A stretch of 64,000 nucleotides of DNA from NCBI GenBank assembly GCA_900768815.1, contig CAAGEE010000004.1:124001-188000 (forward strand), given 5' to 3'. The translations under genes and the position numbers were made by a program. Below are positions 1 to 8,663 of this stretch, in pieces (positions within the stretch are counted from its first letter, which is position 1; each line of letters starts with the position of its first letter). The notes beneath the pieces are model-generated. The model was not told the origin of the DNA. It saw nothing but the letters and a program-made list of their open reading frames with translations, and searched no databases. The stretch comes from Bacilli bacterium. GTDB lineage: Bacteria; Bacillota_I; Bacilli_A; RF39; UBA660.

Positions 1-1276
1 GTAGACGATATGGGTCTTTTACTCCTTTTGTTACTAAGTCATCTATTAAAACACCAATGTATGATTCATTTCTTTTTAAAATTAATGGTTCTTTTCCTTC
101 TATCTTAAGAGCTGCATTTATTCCTGCTATTAATCCTTGACCAGCCGCCTCTTCATAACCTGATGTACCATTTATTTGTCCAGCAGTAAATAAACCAGAT
201 ATTAATTTTGTTTCTAGGGATCTTTTTAATTGTGTTGGATTAATTGCATCATACTCTATAGCATAGGCATATTTTATTATTTTAGCATTTTCTAGACCTG
301 GTAGGCTATGGACCATTTCTTCTTGAATATTGTGTGGCATACTTGTTGAAAAGCCTTGTAAGTAAATATCATCATAGTATATACTTTCTGGTTCTAGGAA
401 TAATTGATGTCTTTCTTTGTCACTAAACCTTACTACTTTGTCTTCTATTGATGGACAATATCTTGGTCCTACTCCTTCTACATAACCACCATACATACTT
501 GACTCTTTTAAATGTTCTTTAATTATTTCGTGAGTTTTTGGTGTAGTGTATATTAAATGACATGGTACTTGATTTTTATAGTCATAGTATAATTTATTAT
601 CAAATGAGAAAGTTAATGGCTCATCATCACCTTGTTCTAGAGATGTTTTACTATAATCTATAGAATCTTTTGCTATTCGTGGAGGTGTACCTGTTTTTAA
701 TCGTAAAATCTGGAAACCAAGTTCTTTTAGGTGATTACTTAGAAATTTCGATTCTTTTTCTCCGTGTGGTCCTGCTGAATGTTTACTAGAACCTGCTAAA
801 ATTACAGAACGTAAATATGTTCCTGTTGTTAGTATGACAGCATCTGATAAAATTTCTGTTCCATCCTCTAAAACTACTCCTTTTACTGTGCTGTTTTCAA
901 CTATTAAATTTTCAACCATAGCTTCTTTTATTTCTAGATTTTTTTCTTGTTCTAGGGTTTTAACCATTTCTTTTGGATATGTAATTTTATCTGCTTGAGC
1001 ACGTAGAGCTTGAACTGCTGGACCTTTTTTGGTATTTAACATTTTTAACTGTAAAGTACCTTTATCAGCATTTCTTCCCATTTCTCCACCTAGAGCATCT
1101 ATTTCTCGAACAACTATTCCTTTAGCCGGTCCTCCTATTGATGGATTACATGGCATATCAGCTATATTTTTTTTGTTTCCTGTTATGAGAAGAGTTTTGT
1201 GACCTATACGAGCTGCGGCTAAAGAGGCTTCACAACCAGCATGTCCTGCACCTACTACTATTATTTCATATTTCAT
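1..1276 (-). CDS. mnmG: MnmG (GidA) tRNA-modifying flavoprotein, 3' part beyond the window
   Basis: Read from the reverse strand, the protein starts [18 protein letters not shown], an FAD-binding Rossmann motif diagnostic of MnmG. Further family blocks follow, including [11 protein letters not shown] and [12 protein letters not shown] near the cut end. With MnmE it forms the complex that installs carboxymethylaminomethyl groups on U34 of certain tRNAs, using FAD, NADH and a folate. An AGGAAG ribosome site precedes the ATG. About 425 codons are visible of a usual 620 to 630, and the C-terminus lies left of the window. mnmE ends 12 bases upstream, so the two are co-transcribed. In Bacillus the next genes in this direction are rsmG, noc, parA and parB. 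Confidence 0.97.
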   Translation of the reverse strand, partial: MKYEIIVVGAGHAGCEASLAAARIGHKTLLITGNKKNIADMPCNPSIGGPAKGIVVREIDALGGEMGRNADKGTLQLKMLNTKKGPAVQALRAQADKITYPKEMVKTLEQEKNLEIKEAMVENLIVENSTVKGVVLEDGTEILSDAVILTTGTYLRSVILAGSSKHSAGPHGEKESKFLSNHLKELGFQILRLKTGTPPRIAKDSIDYSKTSLEQGDDEPLTFSFDNKLYYDYKNQVPCHLIYTTPKTHEIIKEHLKESSMYGGYVEGVGPRYCPSIEDKVVRFSDKERHQLFLEPESIYYDDIYLQGFSTSMPHNIQEEMVHSLPGLENAKIIKYAYAIEYDAINPTQLKRSLETKLISGLFTAGQINGTSGYEEAAGQGLIAGINAALKIEGKEPLILKRNESYIGVLIDDLVTKGVKDPYRL

Positions 1277-1288
1277 GTTTTTCACTTC

Positions 1289-2641
1289 CTATTTTCCTAC
1301 ACAAAAATTTTCAAATAAATTATCTATTATTTCATCACTATATGTTATCCCTATTATTTCTCCAAGTAAGTCAAAACAATCTTTTAAATCTATTTCGATC
1401 ATGTCTATTGGTAAATTGTTTTTTAGAGATGTTTCAGCTGATAGTAGACTTTGATAGGCTTTGGTTGCTAGATCTAGTTGTCTACTATTACTTAGGTAAG
1501 TATAGTCTTTTGATTTTAATTCTTCTAAATTGAACATTTCTATTATTTTATTTTTCAAGGCTTTTATACCGTTTTCGGTTGTTGTATTTGTTTCTATAAC
1601 ATTTTCTAAGTCTTTTGGTAATTCTATTTTTCTTTGAAGATCATTTTTATTTACAACGATTATTCTCTGTTTATCTTTGGTTGCTTTTAATATTTCTTTG
1701 TCGTTATCTGTTAAAACTTCATTACTGTTTAGAACTACTATTATTAAATCAGCACTTTCAATAGTGTTTAAACTTCTTTCTACACCAATTTTTTCTACGA
1801 CGTCGTTTGTTTCTCTAATACCAGCTGTATCTATGAAGTTAATCAATATCCCTTCTAAGTAAGTTTCTCCTTCCACTATATCTCTAGTTGTTCCAGCAAT
1901 ATCTGTTACTATTGCTTTATCTTGATTTAGTAGTCGATTTAGGATACTACTCTTTCCAACATTTGGTTTTCCTAGTATGACGACGTTTAGACCATTTTTA
2001 ATTATCTTGGTATTTTGTGACTCTTTTATTAGCTCTTGTAGCGAGTCTTTCATACGAGTTATTTCTGTTTTTATTTTTTCTTTTGTTACTACTTCGATAT
2101 CGTAATATTCTGGATAGTCAATATTTACTTCTATTGAGGAAAGTAATTGTTTTAGGCTATCTCTAAAGGATTCTATTAATTTTGATAAGGAACCTTTTAA
2201 TTGTGAAAGGGCTATTTTTTTGGCTTCTGTACTTTTACTTTCAATTATATCCATTACAGCTTCACTTTCTACTAGGTCTATTCTTCCATTTAAAAAGGCT
2301 CTTTTAGTGAACTCACCTGGTTCCGCTATCCTAGCACCATTACTTAGCATTGTTTCTAGGATTTGTTTGGTTGGGATTATTCCTCCATGACAATTAATTT
2401 CAACAACGTCTTCTGTTGTAAATGTTTTAGGAGCCTTCATTATGGATACTAATACTTCATCAATTACTTCATCATTATTTGTAATGTATCCATAATTTAT
2501 AGTATGTGATTGAACTTTAGTTAAGTCTTTTCCTTTAAAGCTTTTATTTACTATTTCAATGGCATCTTTTCCTGATAATCGTATTATTGATATTGCCCCT
2601 ACTCCTAAAGCTGTTGAGATTGCTACTATTGTATCTTCCAT
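1289..2641 (-). CDS. mnmE: MnmE (TrmE) tRNA-modification GTPase
   Basis: This 450-residue protein has the MnmE layout: an N-terminal folate-binding domain (MEDTIVAISTALGVGAI), a helical domain, and an inserted G domain with GKPNVGKSS, DIAGTTRD, DTAG and NKND motifs. It ends in CVGK, the conserved Cys-containing C-terminal motif. It partners MnmG in modifying tRNA U34. I start it at the ATG at 2641 because GGAGGGA lies 5 bases upstream on the coding strand. An in-frame ATG 12 codons earlier would add a basic, non-conserved stretch without a ribosome site. The length is normal for the family. Its operon partner mnmG follows at once. Confidence 0.97.
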   Translation of the reverse strand: MEDTIVAISTALGVGAISIIRLSGKDAIEIVNKSFKGKDLTKVQSHTINYGYITNNDEVIDEVLVSIMKAPKTFTTEDVVEINCHGGIIPTKQILETMLSNGARIAEPGEFTKRAFLNGRIDLVESEAVMDIIESKSTEAKKIALSQLKGSLSKLIESFRDSLKQLLSSIEVNIDYPEYYDIEVVTKEKIKTEITRMKDSLQELIKESQNTKIIKNGLNVVILGKPNVGKSSILNRLLNQDKAIVTDIAGTTRDIVEGETYLEGILINFIDTAGIRETNDVVEKIGVERSLNTIESADLIIVVLNSNEVLTDNDKEILKATKDKQRIIVVNKNDLQRKIELPKDLENVIETNTTTENGIKALKNKIIEMFNLEELKSKDYTYLSNSRQLDLATKAYQSLLSAETSLKNNLPIDMIEIDLKDCFDLLGEIIGITYSDEIIDNLFENFCVGK

Positions 2642-2665
2642 GGTATCCCTCCTTTTTCTTCGTAT

Positions 2666-2674
2666 ATTATAGCA
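2666..2674 (-). promoter_or_regulatory. extended -10 promoter element of mnmE-mnmG
   Basis: On the minus strand TGCTATAAT is a perfect -10 hexamer with a TG extension, about 25 bases upstream of the mnmE start. The matching -35 region (CTTTTT) is weak, which is usual for extended -10 promoters. Confidence 0.6.
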
Positions 2675-2766
2675 CATTTATGAAAGAAAAAAAGAAGAAT
2701 TTATGAAGAGAAGATGGTTGTTTTTATTTAATTTGTAAATTTTTGTATTTTTTTAACTTTGTTGAT

Positions 2767-2794
2767 TTGACTCTATAGTTTACTCCAGTGTTAT
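2767..2794 (+). promoter_or_regulatory. possible promoter of the Cys-rich gene
   Basis: TTGACT and TGTTAT are separated by 16 bases and lie just upstream of the AGGAGGG ribosome site of the plus-strand Cys-rich gene. The -35 matches 5 of 6 and the -10 matches 4 of 6 consensus bases. It is the best vegetative-type promoter in the divergent gap with mnmE. Confidence 0.4.
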
Positions 2795-2817
2795 TTTTAA
2801 ACGCAAGGAGGGATTTT

Positions 2818-3312
2818 ATGGGTTGTTGCAATTGTAAGTTTTTAGATGAAAATAATGTAAGGGATGGTAAGGTTTCTGGATGTTGTTATTTTTGTAAAAA
2901 ACGTAAATGTTATGTTACTGGTAATTCTACTGGCTGTGATTATTTTAGTAATGACTATAGTAGAAGTAGTTATATGAAGGATGAGATATACTATAATGGT
3001 GAAAAGTTTTACGATGATTTTACTTTGAGTAAAGAGGACAGCTGGTTAGTACTAAAAAATAGACGTGATTACATTAATGATGAGTTATTAAAAGAATTAC
3101 TTGCTAAAATTAGTGAAGTTACTGACTATTTTACTTTTTACTTGTTAAAATCTTATGAAAAAACAAGTAAAGGTAATAATGAATTAATTGAGGAAGTAAA
3201 TAGTCATTACCCTAACATAAAGGCAGAAGATCAACATAATAATACTGAATGGAGTTTCATTAAATACACTTTAAATATAGATGATGCTCTTAAATCAATT
3301 TCTAAAGAATAG
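2818..3312 (+). CDS. Cys-rich small protein of unknown function, head-on to replication
   Basis: I do not recognise a named family. The 164-residue protein has eight cysteines in its first 40 residues (C3, C4, C6, C22, C23, C26, C31, C40), in CxC and CxxC spacings that suggest a metal-binding knuckle. A charged, mostly helical, cysteine-free remainder follows. There is no signal peptide or membrane segment, so it is probably cytoplasmic. The start is the ATG at 2818, 6 bases after AGGAGGG. It sits between mnmE and jag, which are adjacent in Bacillus, and is the only gene left of oriC transcribed against the fork. A shared terminator separates it from jag. It may be an accessory insertion. Confidence 0.8.
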   Translation: MGCCNCKFLDENNVRDGKVSGCCYFCKKRKCYVTGNSTGCDYFSNDYSRSSYMKDEIYYNGEKFYDDFTLSKEDSWLVLKNRRDYINDELLKELLAKISEVTDYFTFYLLKSYEKTSKGNNELIEEVNSHYPNIKAEDQHNNTEWSFIKYTLNIDDALKSISKE

Positions 3313-3340
3313 ATATTTTAAATTTGAACGGTTAATAAGA

Positions 3341-3374
3341 AAAAAAACATCTTCCTAGTGGTTGATGTTTTTTT
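3341..3374. terminator. bidirectional terminator between the Cys-rich gene and jag
   Basis: An A-run, CATC, a 12-base loop, GATG and a T-run form a hairpin flanked by A and T tracts on the two sides. It can therefore serve both convergent genes. Confidence 0.7.
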
Positions 3375-3378
3375 ATAC

Positions 3379-3993
3379 CTACTCTTCTCTTGGTTTTATT
3401 ACTACATAACGATTTGGTTCTTCGCCTTCACTTTCTGTATAAACTCTTTTGTTGTTTGTTAAAGCATTATGTATAATTCTTCTTTCATATGAGTTCATTG
3501 AATCTAGTTTTGCTTCTACTTTTGTTGTTGCTACTTCTCTAGCAATTCTTCTTGCTAAGGATTCTAATGACTTTTCTCTTTTTTCTTTATATGAATTGAT
3601 GTCTATTGTAAATTTGAAGTTTCTTCCTAACTCATTAAGTAAGTGTTGACTTGTAAGTATTGATAAGGCTTTTAAGTTTTTACCATTTTTTCCTATTAAT
3701 AAGGCATCATTATCTGAATATATTGTATATGTTGGTACTTCTTCTTTATTTTTTATCTCAATGTTTGAAGTAAAGCCTAGGTCTTTTAAAAGTTTTTGAA
3801 GATATTCTTTTATATATCTTACTACTTCTCTTCTTTCTATTACTTCTATTTCTACTTTCTTACTTTTAAATAACCCACCTTTTATTTCTTCTAGTTCTTT
3901 TATTATTAGATTGTCTTGTGTTTCTTGTAAATCTATTGTTGCATTTGATATTGCTTCTTCTTTTGTTTTTCCAGTGTATCTATGCTTTTCCAT
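3379..3993 (-). CDS. jag: Jag (KhpB), RNA-binding protein next to YidC
   Basis: This 204-residue protein has an N-terminal Jag domain (residues about 1-50), a KH domain with LLIGKNGKN (the GxxG loop) and an R3H domain ending in RRIIHNAL. That is the Jag/SpoIIIJ-associated layout. KhpB proteins bind small and messenger RNAs and affect cell elongation and division. It overlaps the yidC stop by 14 bases, so translation is probably coupled. The gene order rpmH-rnpA-yidC-jag matches Bacillus. Confidence 0.95.
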   Translation of the reverse strand: MEKHRYTGKTKEEAISNATIDLQETQDNLIIKELEEIKGGLFKSKKVEIEVIERREVVRYIKEYLQKLLKDLGFTSNIEIKNKEEVPTYTIYSDNDALLIGKNGKNLKALSILTSQHLLNELGRNFKFTIDINSYKEKREKSLESLARRIAREVATTKVEAKLDSMNSYERRIIHNALTNNKRVYTESEGEEPNRYVVIKPREE

Positions 3994-4927
3994 TTACTTC
4001 TTTACTCCTTTTAACAATAATATTTTGAACTATTGTAAATACATTTGATGTTACCCAATATATACCTAAGCCTGATGGCATAAATATACCTGTTAATAAT
4101 AGCATTACTGTCATCATAGTTGGCATCATCTTCATTGTTGGATCTGCCATATTTGCTGATGAATTCATTTTTAATGAGTAATAAGTTGTTCCACCTATTA
4201 ATATTATTAATAAACCATATGCTATCCAGCTACTTGTTGTAATTCCTACTGATGGTGTGGTTCCTAGTTGTAATGTTAAGAATTTATCTTCAAAAATGGC
4301 TGGTGTTCTTTGTACAGCTTCAAAGAAAGCTATAAATAATGGTAATTGTAAGAATGAGAATAAGCATCCTGCCATTGGGTTAATATTATACTTTTTATAG
4401 ATTGCAAGCATTTCTTGTTGTTGTCTCATCATTGATTCTGTATCTGTTTTATCTTTGTATTTTTTTGTTAATCTGTCTAACTCTGGTTGGGCTTTTTTTA
4501 TTAACTCTGATTGCATGGCAGTCTTTTTAGTTACTGGATATGCTATTAATCTGATTATCAATGTTAGTATTATTAATGATATTGCATAATTTCCAATGTT
4601 TTTACCAAAGAAGACTAGAATAAATGCTAGTGGTTTTACAAAGAAGCTTGTCCATAAGCCTTCATATTTACCTGAGTTAATTTTGAAGTCTTCACATTTT
4701 GGAAGTTTATCAATCTTTACTCCGTTTTCATTATATAGCTTAATTGTTTCCTTATTGGTTGGTTGACAGATAATATTTTTTGTTAGGTTTTGTCCTGTTT
4801 CTGTATTTCTTACAGCTTTTTTATCTTTATCTGTTAATGTTGTTGTACAACCAGTTGTTAATAATAGTAATACTATTATTAATATTAATTTTATTTTGGT
4901 GTTTGTTTTACTCTTTTTTCTATTCAT
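3980..4927 (-). CDS. yidC: YidC/Oxa1/SpoIIIJ membrane protein insertase
   Basis: The 315-residue protein starts with a lipoprotein signal peptide whose lipobox is LTTGC (Cys at about residue 27). The 60-kDa inner membrane protein domain follows from about residue 95 to 305, with several membrane helices including the FLQLPLFIAFFEAVQ stretch and a basic C-terminus. It inserts membrane proteins alone or with SecYEG. The length and lipoprotein form are typical of Gram-positive bacteria. The start lies 9 bases after the rnpA stop. In Bacillus one paralogue, SpoIIIJ, is needed for sporulation; this window does not show whether a second copy exists. Confidence 0.97.
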   Translation of the reverse strand: MNRKKSKTNTKIKLILIIVLLLLTTGCTTTLTDKDKKAVRNTETGQNLTKNIICQPTNKETIKLYNENGVKIDKLPKCEDFKINSGKYEGLWTSFFVKPLAFILVFFGKNIGNYAISLIILTLIIRLIAYPVTKKTAMQSELIKKAQPELDRLTKKYKDKTDTESMMRQQQEMLAIYKKYNINPMAGCLFSFLQLPLFIAFFEAVQRTPAIFEDKFLTLQLGTTPSVGITTSSWIAYGLLIILIGGTTYYSLKMNSSANMADPTMKMMPTMMTVMLLLTGIFMPSGLGIYWVTSNVFTIVQNIIVKRSKEVNGKA

Positions 4928-4936
4928 TTTTTTGTC

Positions 4937-5272
4937 CTATACGTCCTTTCTAATATTATTAATAAGTGCTATATAGTCTTTTTCTAGATCATGATATTCT
5001 TTGTCTTTAGCACTTCCTCTTAATATTATAATATAATCTTGGTGATTTATATAGTTTTTTTTGTAATTATCAATGATTGCTCTAATTTTTCTTTTGTATT
5101 TATTACGGTATACTGCATTACCTAATTTTTTACCTACTGAGATTCCATATCGATTATATGGCAAGTTATTATCAGAATAATATACTATAAAGCTTTTATT
5201 TTTTGAAAGTTGGCCTGTTTTTATTATTCTTTCAAAATCTCTAGCACTTTTTACTATATATATTTTTCTCAT
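4937..5272 (-). CDS. rnpA: RNase P protein component
   Basis: At 111 residues it has the size and pattern of RnpA: an N-terminal MRKIYIVKSARDFERI, the central VGKKLGNAVYRNKYKRKIR signature of basic RNA-contacting residues, and a YIIILR strand. It binds the M1 RNA and helps position pre-tRNA for 5' processing. I start at the ATG at 5272, 7 bases after AGGTG. A GTG three codons earlier would lie on top of that ribosome site. It lies between rpmH and yidC as in most bacteria. Confidence 0.96.
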   Translation of the reverse strand: MRKIYIVKSARDFERIIKTGQLSKNKSFIVYYSDNNLPYNRYGISVGKKLGNAVYRNKYKRKIRAIIDNYKKNYINHQDYIIILRGSAKDKEYHDLEKDYIALINNIRKDV

Positions 5273-5302
5273 ATTAGTCACCTACTTCATTTTATAATAA
5301 GA

Positions 5303-5330
5303 GTAAAAAAACCACTTTTTGAATAGTGGC
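5303..5330 (-). terminator. terminator or attenuator between rpmH and rnpA
   Basis: On the minus strand, CCACT and AGTGG form a hairpin around an 8-base loop, followed by seven T residues. It lies directly after the rpmH stop and could lower read-through into rnpA-yidC-jag relative to the highly expressed L34 message. Confidence 0.7.
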
Positions 5331-5453
5331 TTATTTGCAAAGCAACTTACGTCCTTTGCGACGACGACGATTTAAAATATTTGTTTTCTTACGTGCAAAA
5401 AAGCCTAATCTTTTTGCTTTTTTACGGTTATTTGGTTGATATGTTCTTTTCAT
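5331..5453 (-). CDS. rpmH: 50S ribosomal protein L34
   Basis: The 40-residue basic protein begins MKRTYQPNNRKKAKRLGF and ends RRRRKGRKLLCK, unmistakably L34. The usual length is 44. The region between FFARKKT and the Arg block appears about four residues shorter than the Bacillus form. The start at 5453 is set by GGAGGTGG just upstream. A strong consensus promoter precedes it, and it is the first minus-strand gene left of oriC. Confidence 0.97.
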   Translation of the reverse strand: MKRTYQPNNRKKAKRLGFFARKKTNILNRRRRKGRKLLCK

Positions 5454-5483
5454 TTGTTCCACCTCCAGACATAAATCTACCCT

Positions 5484-5513
5484 ATTATAATAAAACTTTG
5501 GTTTATTTGTCAA
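5484..5513 (-). promoter_or_regulatory. consensus promoter of rpmH
   Basis: On the minus strand a perfect TTGACA is followed after 18 bases by a perfect TATAAT, about 30 bases upstream of the rpmH start. It fires leftward out of oriC. Confidence 0.85.
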
Positions 5514-5868
5514 CAAAAAGTGGATGATTTTCTTTTATAGAAAGTTTGGTAATTTCATTTTTGAAAATAATTTTGATTGATTTTTATATTTTTGATATTT
5601 TTATATATAAATTTTTGGGATTTTTTTTGTATTTATTTTCTTTTTTTAACAGTTTCCACAAGACTGTGGAATATAAAAAAATGGCTGTGAATTAAAAATT
5701 GTGGAAAATGTGGAAAAGTTAAAAATACTGTTTTATATCAATAGGTTTATTTGTGGATAAAAATGTGGATTTTGTGTTGAAAAAAAAAATTACAATAAAA
5801 TGGTTTCTTTTTTTCACAATTTAATGTACACTAATCGTAGTTTATTTATCTTGTGGGGAGATGGTGGA
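5514..5868. other. oriC: oriC, unwinding region and DnaA-box cluster upstream of dnaA
   Basis: This gene-free stretch divides rightward genes from mostly leftward genes. It contains one perfect DnaA box (TGTGGATAA at 5752-5760) and near matches at 5652-5660, 5665-5673, 5700-5708, 5709-5717 and 5764-5772. A very AT-rich segment at about 5575-5650 could be the unwinding element. Together with the boxes between dnaA and dnaN this resembles the two-part Bacillus origin. The boundary at 5868 is simply the base before dnaA. Confidence 0.9.
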
Positions 5869-7236
5869 ATGAATGTCGATATTTTATGGACCAAGTTCTT
5901 GGGCCAGATAAAAGAAGAATTAACTTCATTATCTTTTGAAACTTGGTTTGCAGATACGCATTTACATAAGTTAGAAGGCGGCAAAGCTTATATCATTGTA
6001 CCTATGCCAATCCATAAAAAACATTTAATTGATAACTATTCAGAACTAATTGTTAATACCTTAAATGATATTACTGGTACTAATTTTGAATTAGTATTAT
6101 TATTAAAGGAAGAAATAGAAGAAATTCTTCCTAAGAAAGTTGAGATAGAACCGGAATTAGAAGGGGTTCCTAACAATAAAGTTCAGTCAAATTTGAACTC
6201 TAAATATACTTTTGAAAACTTTATAGTTGGTAATAGTAACAAGTTTGCACATGCTGCTGCTTTGTCTGTTGCTGAAAATCCTGGTAAAATGTATAATCCT
6301 TTGTTTATATATGGAAATAGTGGGTTAGGGAAGACTCACTTGATGCATGCTATTGGTAATTATATTATGGATACTACTAATAAAAGAGTTTTATATGTTA
6401 CATCGGACCAATTTACACAAGATTTTATTAAGGTTAATAAGAAAGATGACTCTGGTACTAACTTTAATTATGTTGACTTTTTTAAGAATAAATATAGAAA
6501 TATTGATGTTTTAATTATAGATGATATTCAATTTTTAGGTGGAGCAACAAAAACTCAACAAGAATTTTTCCACACTTTTAACTCATTATATAATGATAGT
6601 AAGCAGATAATTATTTCTTCAGATAGGTCTCCAGATGATTTGAAACTGTTAGAAGATCGTTTAAGGACAAGGTTCTGTTGGGGACTAACTGTTAACATTT
6701 TCCCACCAGATTTTGCTCTTAGAATGCAAATATTAAGAAAAAAGATAATAGGTGGGAATTTTGAAAAGGAAATATCTGAAGATGTTATTGAATATATAGC
6801 TTCTAATATAGGTACTGATGTTAGACAATTAGAGGGTTCTATAACAAGATTGATTGCATATTCCACAATTATGGGTGGAGCTGAAATTACCTTAGATTTA
6901 GCAATAGAGGCTTTAAAAGACTTTATTAGTAAAGGTATGAGTGAAAAAAATGATATTCAAAGAATTCAAAAGATTGTTTCTGAGTATTTTCAAATATCCG
7001 TTGAAGATATACGGAGTAAAAAAAGAAGTTCAAATATTTCTTTTCCACGACAAATTGCTATGTACCTCTGTAGAAGTATGACAAATGAGTCATTTCCAAA
7101 GATAGGAACAGAATTTGGTGGAAAAGACCATTCAACAGTAATGCATTCAGTGGAGAAGATAGAAAACGAAATAAAAATCAACAAAGACCTGGCAAATATA
7201 GTAGAAAAATTGAAAAAGGATATAGGTATTGTGTAA
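5869..7236 (+). CDS. dnaA: DnaA replication initiator
   Basis: The 455-residue protein has all four DnaA domains. An N-terminal DnaB/regulator-contact domain begins MNVDILWTKFLGQIK, followed by a short linker. The AAA+ domain carries Walker A GNSGLGKTH (about residue 148) and Walker B VLIIDDIQF. The C-terminal helix-turn-helix has the signature GGKDHSTVMHSVEKI. It binds the DnaA boxes on both sides of this gene and opens the origin. I start at the ATG at 5869 because GGGGAG lies 8 bases upstream; a longer in-frame reading adds 23 non-conserved residues. Confidence 0.98.
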   Translation: MNVDILWTKFLGQIKEELTSLSFETWFADTHLHKLEGGKAYIIVPMPIHKKHLIDNYSELIVNTLNDITGTNFELVLLLKEEIEEILPKKVEIEPELEGVPNNKVQSNLNSKYTFENFIVGNSNKFAHAAALSVAENPGKMYNPLFIYGNSGLGKTHLMHAIGNYIMDTTNKRVLYVTSDQFTQDFIKVNKKDDSGTNFNYVDFFKNKYRNIDVLIIDDIQFLGGATKTQQEFFHTFNSLYNDSKQIIISSDRSPDDLKLLEDRLRTRFCWGLTVNIFPPDFALRMQILRKKIIGGNFEKEISEDVIEYIASNIGTDVRQLEGSITRLIAYSTIMGGAEITLDLAIEALKDFISKGMSEKNDIQRIQKIVSEYFQISVEDIRSKKRSSNISFPRQIAMYLCRSMTNESFPKIGTEFGGKDHSTVMHSVEKIENEIKINKDLANIVEKLKKDIGIV

Positions 7237-7256
7237 AACTTAAAGTTTTAAATATT

Positions 7257-7328
7257 TTATCCACAGAAAACAATTAATAAAAATAATTGATAGATAAAGA
7301 AAAAGAGCAGTTTTCAACATTTTCCACA
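7257..7328. promoter_or_regulatory. DnaA boxes between dnaA and dnaN
   Basis: A perfect TTATCCACA lies at 7257-7265 and a near match TTTTCCACA at 7320-7328. In Bacillus the corresponding intergenic box cluster is the second half of oriC and also helps control dnaA expression. Confidence 0.75.
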
Positions 7329-7367
7329 GTAATAATAAAAATAATATAAAAGAAAGAAGGAATATAT

Positions 7368-8495
7368 ATGAAATTTACAATTAAAAAGGATTTATTACTA
7401 GATGCTTTAAATAAGGTATCTAGGGCTATTTCTACGAAAAACTTAATACCAGTTTTAGCAGGTATTAAATTTGAGTTGAAGAAGAAAAAATTAATTTTAA
7501 CGGCTAGTGATAATGATATTACTATTCAAACTAGTATTGAAAGTAATAATGATGAAGATTTTAAAATTGAAAATGAGGGTAGTATTATTATTCAAGGTAA
7601 ATATATTTTAGATATTGTTAGAAAACTACCAGATAAGTATATTAATATTGAAGTAGTTGATGAATTAAAGATATTAATTTATACAGAAAATAGTGAATTT
7701 AACTTAAATGGTATCAGTGAAAGCGAATATCCTAATATAGGTCTTGAGGAAAGCAAGAAAAAGGTTAATGTTAATGCTAGTGTTTTTAAGACTATTGTTA
7801 ATCAAACTGCATTTGCTTCTTCTAATGAAGAAAGTAAATTAGTTCTTACTGGTATTAATTTTAATATAGTAGGGGATGTATTAGAATGTAATTCTACTGA
7901 TTCTTATCGTTTAGCAAGAAAAGTTGTTAAGTTGGAGAGAGAAAGTGAAGAAAATTATAATATTGTTATTCCTAGTCATAATATAGTTGAATTTTGCAAA
8001 ATTTTATCTGATGATGATGAAATTGTTGAATTACATATATTTAATAATAAAATTTTGTTTAAAACAGGAAATTTGAAGTTTGAATCTAGACTTATTAATG
8101 GTACTTATCCAAATACTTCTAATTTATTACCAGATGATTCACTTTTAGTTGTAAGCACTAAGTTAGCAGATTTTTACGATGTTATTGATCGTGTTAGTAT
8201 TTTAACTAGTGATAAGGAAAAGAATATTGTTACTTTAGAGACTACTGATGATTGGTTAATTTTACGTAGTAGTTCTGCAGAAATTGGTAGAGTTGAAGAA
8301 AAAATGCCAATTACTAAGAATAATAGTGAAAATATTAAAATTTCATTCAGTGCTAAATACATGATGGAAGCATTAAAAAGTTTTTCCACAGAAACTGTTG
8401 ATATTCACTTTGTTGGAGAGATTAAACCTATTTTAATTAAGTCTAGTGAAGATACAACATTAACTCAACTAGTTTTACCAATTAGAACTTATTAA
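7368..8495 (+). CDS. dnaN: DNA polymerase III beta subunit, sliding clamp
   Basis: The 375-residue protein has the three-repeat clamp fold (MKFTIKKDLLLDALNKVSRAIS, central LTGINFNIVGDVLECNSTDSYR, and a C-terminal LVLPIRTY). It dimerises into the ring that holds polymerase III on DNA and binds MutS, ligase and other partners. The C-terminal LVLPIR form is the conserved clamp end. The length is normal. AGAAGG precedes the ATG. A hairpin terminator follows, so the next gene is separately transcribed. Confidence 0.98.
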   Translation: MKFTIKKDLLLDALNKVSRAISTKNLIPVLAGIKFELKKKKLILTASDNDITIQTSIESNNDEDFKIENEGSIIIQGKYILDIVRKLPDKYINIEVVDELKILIYTENSEFNLNGISESEYPNIGLEESKKKVNVNASVFKTIVNQTAFASSNEESKLVLTGINFNIVGDVLECNSTDSYRLARKVVKLERESEENYNIVIPSHNIVEFCKILSDDDEIVELHIFNNKILFKTGNLKFESRLINGTYPNTSNLLPDDSLLVVSTKLADFYDVIDRVSILTSDKEKNIVTLETTDDWLILRSSSAEIGRVEEKMPITKNNSENIKISFSAKYMMEALKSFSTETVDIHFVGEIKPILIKSSEDTTLTQLVLPIRTY

Positions 8496-8544
8496 TTTTA
8501 ATAAAAAATTCCAGGAAAATTAAATATTTTTCGTATAATTATAG

Positions 8545-8574
8545 TAGAAGGTGATAAAAATCTTCTATTTTTTT
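8545..8574 (+). terminator. terminator of dnaN
   Basis: TAGAAG and CTTCTA pair around an 11-base loop and are followed by seven T residues. Confidence 0.75.
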
Positions 8575-8590
8575 GTTATTTCTACATATT

Positions 8591-8647
8591 TTGATAAGAA
8601 GTGACAAAGATGAATGATATATTTTTGAACGAAAACGTTTAGTTTTC
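8591..8647 (+). promoter_or_regulatory. promoter and small palindrome upstream of the ComK-family gene
   Basis: TTGATA and TGATAT are 18 bases apart. Just downstream GAAAAC and GTTTTC form an inverted repeat around five bases (8631-8647), immediately before the GAGGGGG ribosome site. The AAAA/TTTT arms recall ComK boxes, but the spacing is 7 rather than the usual 5, so self-binding is only a possibility. Confidence 0.4.
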
Positions 8648-8663
8648 AGAGGGGGAAATTTAA

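Noticed and set aside
2642..2677. Extended N-terminus of mnmE
   Set aside because: The extra 12 residues are not family-like, and the ribosome site supports the downstream ATG.
8534..8539. TATAAT after dnaN as a promoter
   Set aside because: It has no -35 and lies directly before the dnaN terminator, so a transcript from it would end at once.
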